Shown one piece after another: positions 5,122-8,138 of a stretch of DNA of 8,138 nucleotides. Location of the stretch: the NCBI GenBank assembly GCA_043769985.1, contig JAYVIV010000100.1, positions 1 through 8,138 on the forward strand. The letters are read 5' to 3'. Each line of letters begins with the position of its first letter. The first letter of the stretch is position 1. This DNA is from Arcicella sp043769985. Its GTDB lineage: Bacteria > Bacteroidota > Bacteroidia > Cytophagales > Spirosomataceae. Below the pieces are notes generated by a model. The model saw only the letters and a list, made by a program, of their open reading frames with translations. It ran no database searches and was not told the DNA's origin. The position numbers and the translations under genes were made by a program.

Positions 5122-6450
5122 ATGTGCGATACCTTCATAGCCTTACCTTCAGCTACCAAAAATAACTCCTTAATCTTTGGTAAAAACTCCGACCGTGAAC
5201 CCAATGAGGCACAAGCAATTGTGCGTTTCCCCAGATTAAAACACAACGAAAAAATACTCCGTTGTACCTATATTGACGTTCCCCAAGTGAATCAAACCTT
5301 TGAAGTAATTCTTTCAAAACCTTTCTGGATGTGGGGTGCCGAAATGGGCGTAAATGAACATGGTGTAACGATTGGAAACGAAGCCATTTTTACGAAAGTA
5401 AAATTTCAGAAAACCATCAAAGGGTTAACAGGTATGGACTTATTGAGGCTCGCTCTTGAACGTTCGAAAACTGCCCATGAAGCCCTGATTTGCATCACAG
5501 ATTTATTGAAATCTTATGGACAAGATGCTTGTGGAGGTTATCAAAATCGTGATTTTTTCTATCATAATTCCTTCATTATTGCCGATAAAGAAGAAGCATG
5601 GATTTTGGAAACTGCTGGAAATGAATGGGTTGCGAAAAATACAAAACATTACGGAAGTATTTCAAACGGTTTAACGATAGGAGAAGACTATGATTTAATC
5701 TCAGATAATGCCATTGGTTTCGCCAGAGAGAAAGGATGGTATAAAACGGGTAATTTTAATTTTATGAAAGCCTATTCCGACCCTTTGATGTCGTGGGCAA
5801 GTGGCTGTAAAATTCGTCAAAAAGTAACAATGCAAGGGGGAAATCAAAGAGATTTTTCAGTAAAATCCGCTATCGAAATTTTATCATCTCATCAACTTTC
5901 AAATAATAAATTTGCTCCACATAAAGCTAATACAAGTGATGTGTGTATGCATACGACTGGAAAGCTAAATCCAAGTCATACCGTTGGTTCAATGATTGTT
6001 GAAATACGAAAAGACAAACCCATAACTATTTGGTTGACAGGTACTTCTAATCCATGTTTATCCATTTATAAACCTTTTTTCTTGGGAGAAAATGGTGTTT
6101 TAAATGAAACGAACCAAGTCCCTGATGTAAAATTTGACCGCAAAACTTTATGGTGGATTTCTGAAAGGTTATATCGCCTTGGTAATCTAAATTATCCAAA
6201 TCTAAAAAATATTATTTCGGAAGACCAAAAGAAATTGCAAAGTGGTTTTATTGAAGAAGAGCAAAAACTATTCGACAATAATCCAGATGAAAATTCGCTA
6301 CAAGAATTTTCAAAAAATAGTTTTCAAACTTCTTTCAAAGCATTGATTGATTGGAATAATAAAGCCTCAAAACTCGCTTGGCGACCAACTTCTTGGAATC
6401 CATTTTATTATTTTCTTTGGAGGAATTTAAATAGTAAAGTTGGGTTGTAG
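5122..6450 (+). CDS. Secernin-like C69 family Ntn hydrolase
   Basis: The 442-residue protein begins MCDTFIALPSATKN and matches the secernin branch of peptidase family C69 (U34 dipeptidase-like N-terminal-nucleophile hydrolases). Removing Met1 would expose Cys2 as the nucleophile. This decides the start: an in-frame TTG at 5116 would add two residues before the Met and bury the nucleophile, so ATG 5122 is chosen. Further family marks are GKNSDR (20-25), WGAEMGVNEHGVTIGNEA (71-88), TGMDLLRLALERS, and later CMHTTG and a TGTSNPCLSIYKPF segment. The family cleaves amide bonds of dipeptides or other small amides, but the substrate here is unknown, and some secernins have no proven peptidase activity. 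There is no signal peptide, so it acts in the cytoplasm. It lies between a terminator and a likely promoter and is probably monocistronic. Confidence 0.87.
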   Translation: MCDTFIALPSATKNNSLIFGKNSDREPNEAQAIVRFPRLKHNEKILRCTYIDVPQVNQTFEVILSKPFWMWGAEMGVNEHGVTIGNEAIFTKVKFQKTIKGLTGMDLLRLALERSKTAHEALICITDLLKSYGQDACGGYQNRDFFYHNSFIIADKEEAWILETAGNEWVAKNTKHYGSISNGLTIGEDYDLISDNAIGFAREKGWYKTGNFNFMKAYSDPLMSWASGCKIRQKVTMQGGNQRDFSVKSAIEILSSHQLSNNKFAPHKANTSDVCMHTTGKLNPSHTVGSMIVEIRKDKPITIWLTGTSNPCLSIYKPFFLGENGVLNETNQVPDVKFDRKTLWWISERLYRLGNLNYPNLKNIISEDQKKLQSGFIEEEQKLFDNNPDENSLQEFSKNSFQTSFKALIDWNNKASKLAWRPTSWNPFYYFLWRNLNSKVGL

Positions 6451-6475
6451 TTTACTGATTTTAAGCCTACATTTG
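6445..6475 (+). promoter_or_regulatory. Possible Bacteroidota-type promoter, upstream copy
   Basis: TTG (6445-6447) and TACATTTG (6468-6475) fit the -33 / TAnnTTTG layout with a 20-base spacer. The -7 box overlaps the first copy of the TTGGAATTAT motif. The prediction is by consensus only. Confidence 0.4.
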
Positions 6476-6565
6476 GAATTATCTACGTTTTTTTAATACA
6501 TAATTCCAATTATAGGTTTTTATATTTGGAATTATGTATGTATTTTTGATAGATAATTCTAAATA
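6469..6565. repeat. Four alternating copies of a TTGGAATTAT-like motif before the ATPase gene
   Basis: Copies lie at about 6471-6486 (+), 6496-6511 (-), 6524-6539 (+) and 6551-6565 (-, with TTAGAATTAT). The middle two form a perfect 14-bp inverted repeat (6496-6509 with 6526-6539). After one mismatch it extends by TATA/TATA around a GGTTTT loop. The plus-strand copies overlap TAnnTTTG -7 boxes. This regular +/-/+/- arrangement over the promoter and start region looks like an operator array, possibly for autoregulation by the downstream protein, which has a winged-helix segment. It could instead be a hairpin in the leader. Confidence 0.6.
6521..6528 (+). promoter_or_regulatory. Possible -7 box immediately before the ATPase gene
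   Basis: TATATTTG is an exact match to TAnnTTTG. It would place the transcription start near 6535, with a leader of about 32 bases to the ATG at 6567. That would exclude the in-frame ATG at 6534 as the start. A -33 element is not obvious. Confidence 0.4.
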
Positions 6566-6566
6566 T

Positions 6567-7985
6567 ATGGTAGGAAGAGGTTTGCAAATAGACCAATTAA
6601 ATGAAGCTTTGAATAGCTCAAAATCATCTTTTATTGCTATTACAGGCAGAAGAAGAGTCGGGAAAACGTATTTGATAGATGAAGTTTACAAAAAGAATAT
6701 CTGCCTTAGAGTTACAGGAATTCAGGATGGAGATTTAAAAGCACAGCTTGTGAATTTTACGGAAAAAATATCAGCGTATTCAAACAAACCTATATTTACC
6801 ATTCCTCAAAATTGGCAAGAAACATTTTTACATCTAAAAAGCTATTTAAAAACGCTATCAAAGAATAAAAAGCAAATCATTTTTTTAGATGAATTGCCGT
6901 GGATGAACACAGCGAAATCAGGCTTTATTCAGCTATTAGCTCATCTTTGGAATGATTTTCTTTCCAAAGAATCTCATTTTATTTTAGTCATTTGTGGTTC
7001 TTCGACTTCTTGGATAACTCAAAAAATTGTTAATGATAAAGGTGGATTTCATAATAGATTGACTCATCATATCAAACTAAGCCCCTTTACCCTTTCAGAA
7101 ACAAAACAATTTTTGTATTCAAAAAATATCAAACTTACTGATTCATCCATTGCTGAAATATACATGATTATGGGGGGGATTCCTTTTTATTTAGAAAATA
7201 TAAAGCAAGGGGAAAGTCCAACGGTTACTATTGAGAGAATGTGTTTTTTAGAAAGTGGAATTCTTAGAAACGAGTACGATAATTTATACAAATCTCTTTT
7301 TGAATCTCCTGCAAATCATGAGTCTATCGTAGAAATATTGGCAAATTCAAAGCAAGGATTAACAAGAGAAGAGATTGTTAATAAAACTAAAATCAACTCG
7401 GTAGGAAGTTATCAAAGAACAATAGAAGAATTGTTGATTTCTGGGTTTGTAGTGGAAGAAAGTCCATTTGGAAAAAAGAAAAGAGGGTCTATTTATCGTC
7501 TGGTAGATGAATTTTCGGTTTTTTATCATAAATTTATTAAAGATAATCGAAAGGCTCATATAGGAATTTGGCAGATGTTATCAAACGCTCAAACTTATAA
7601 AATATGGTCTGGATATGCTTTTGAGTCGCTTTGTATGAAGCACGTAAATGAAATTAAAAAGGCGATGGGCGTGCAAAATGTCTATACAGAAACGTCTTCA
7701 TACCGCCATGTAGGAGATAAAACGGAAGATGGTTTTCAGATAGATTTGATTATTGATAGAAAAGATATGACTATCAATCTTTGTGAGTGCAAGTTTTATG
7801 AATCAAGTTTTGAGATTACCAAAAAATATGCAAGCCAGTTAAAATGGAGAAAATCGGTTTTTAGAAATGCTACTAATACAAAGAAAAATATTTTTACAAC
7901 ATTAATTTCAAATCATTCCATTAAAGAAAATGAACATTCTTTGGAGTCAGTAGATGTTAGAATTACAGTTAGTAATTTGATGTAG
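6567..7985 (+). CDS. P-loop ATPase with C-terminal PD-(D/E)XK (DUF234-like) domain
   Basis: The 472-residue protein belongs to the ATPases with a GRRRVGKT Walker A (residues 27-34), here with Walker B IIFLDELPW (D108, E109). A winged-helix segment follows (about 253-320), then FSVFYHKFI typical of the DUF234 region. A C-terminal nuclease-like fold has E353 (GYAFESL), D393 (FQIDLII) and E407-C-K409, which together form a PD-(D/E)XK signature. Family proteins normally begin M[VI]GR just before the P-loop, so the ATG at 6567 is preferred over the in-frame ATG at 6534. The latter would add 11 unusual residues and lies inside a repeat. The function of the family is not established. It is common, often in many copies, in archaea and Bacteroidota, and roles in DNA processing or mobile and defence contexts are speculative. 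It appears to have its own promoter with repeats. It seems more AT-rich than the AddB-like gene, which may mean acquisition. Confidence 0.82.
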   Translation: MVGRGLQIDQLNEALNSSKSSFIAITGRRRVGKTYLIDEVYKKNICLRVTGIQDGDLKAQLVNFTEKISAYSNKPIFTIPQNWQETFLHLKSYLKTLSKNKKQIIFLDELPWMNTAKSGFIQLLAHLWNDFLSKESHFILVICGSSTSWITQKIVNDKGGFHNRLTHHIKLSPFTLSETKQFLYSKNIKLTDSSIAEIYMIMGGIPFYLENIKQGESPTVTIERMCFLESGILRNEYDNLYKSLFESPANHESIVEILANSKQGLTREEIVNKTKINSVGSYQRTIEELLISGFVVEESPFGKKKRGSIYRLVDEFSVFYHKFIKDNRKAHIGIWQMLSNAQTYKIWSGYAFESLCMKHVNEIKKAMGVQNVYTETSSYRHVGDKTEDGFQIDLIIDRKDMTINLCECKFYESSFEITKKYASQLKWRKSVFRNATNTKKNIFTTLISNHSIKENEHSLESVDVRITVSNLM

Positions 7986-8012
7986 ATTTTTGTCAATTAC
8001 TTGAAAATTAAT

Positions 8013-8061
8013 AACTTAGAAACGTGTAAACAATAAGTTATAACGGTTTCTAAGTTTCTTT
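8013..8061. terminator. Probable terminator hairpin after the ATPase gene
   Basis: AACTTAGAAAC (8013-8023) and GTTTCTAAGTT (8046-8056) are perfect 11-bp inverted repeats separated by 22 bases and followed by TCTTTT. The loop is long and the stem AT-rich, so it is weaker than the one at 5027. It lies 28 bases after the ATPase stop and could serve both strands if a convergent gene follows. Confidence 0.45.
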
Positions 8062-8136
8062 TGCTGATATTTCGATGGTATTTTTCGGTAAATAGCGACA
8101 AACGTTGCCCGATGCTATTCCCCTCAAAATGCCATC
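8050..8136 (-). CDS. Possible C-terminal tail of a minus-strand gene (partial, unrecognised)
   Basis: Reading the minus strand from the window edge, one frame is open for 28 residues, including GILRGIASGNVCRYLPKN, and ends at a TAG lying in the right arm of the terminator hairpin. A stop placed within a shared terminator would fit convergent genes. A second minus-strand frame and a plus-strand frame are also open over this short stretch, so the choice is uncertain. I do not recognise a family. Confidence 0.25.
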   Translation of the reverse strand, partial: DGILRGIASGNVCRYLPKNTIEISAKET

Positions 8137-8138
8137 AA

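Noticed and set aside
6534..6566. N-terminal extension of the ATPase from the ATG at 6534
   Set aside because: The family usually starts M[VI]GR, as at 6567. The extra 11 residues overlap the repeat array, and the -7 box at 6521-6528 would start transcription at or after this ATG.
1..8138. tRNA, rRNA or CRISPR array
   Set aside because: No cloverleaf with a TTCRA arm, no rRNA-like conserved stretch and no regularly spaced direct repeats were seen on either strand.

Overview
The window looks like chromosomal DNA of a Bacteroidota bacterium, most likely Cytophagales or a related order. The DNA is AT-rich. Starts lack Shine-Dalgarno sites and are preceded by A-rich leaders, and several genes have a TAnnTTTG-type -7 box. 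The first large gene is the Bacteroidota form of AddB. These are inferences from the sequence; no database was consulted.

Layout. Positions 1-368 hold only remnants: the 3' end of an unrecognised reading frame and a short, frame-broken N-terminal piece of a MiaE-like tRNA hydroxylase. Positions 369-3986 encode an AddB-like recombination helicase-nuclease subunit with its C-terminal iron-sulfur PD-(D/E)XK nuclease intact. Thirty bases later, 4017-5009 encodes a DUF2236/MpaB-family (latex-clearing-protein-like) putative haem oxygenase, closed by a strong intrinsic terminator at 5027-5061. Positions 5122-6450 encode a secernin-type Ntn hydrolase (peptidase family C69) whose nucleophile is Cys2. 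After a short intergenic segment with four alternating copies of a TTGGAATTAT-like motif, 6567-7985 encodes an ATPase with a GRRRVGKT P-loop and a C-terminal PD-(D/E)XK domain. The last 150 bases hold a probable terminator and possibly the tail of a minus-strand gene.

The standout object lies inside the AddB-like gene. A 590-bp segment (1672-2261) is bounded by 49-bp inverted repeats that match at 47 of 49 positions. It encodes a complete DUF559 (Vsr-like) endonuclease domain in the frame of the host gene. It supplies no start or stop codon of its own, so the host protein reads straight through it: about 1,008 residues of AddB interrupted by about 197 foreign residues. This has the features of a protein-tolerated mobile element, comparable in logic to Rickettsia palindromic elements but carrying a putative homing or nicking nuclease. 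A second, weaker candidate for an in-frame repeat-derived insert is a purine-rich stretch at 1287-1380.

The genes do not form an obvious pathway. The AddB-like and MpaB-like genes may share a transcript. The secernin and ATPase genes look like separate units.
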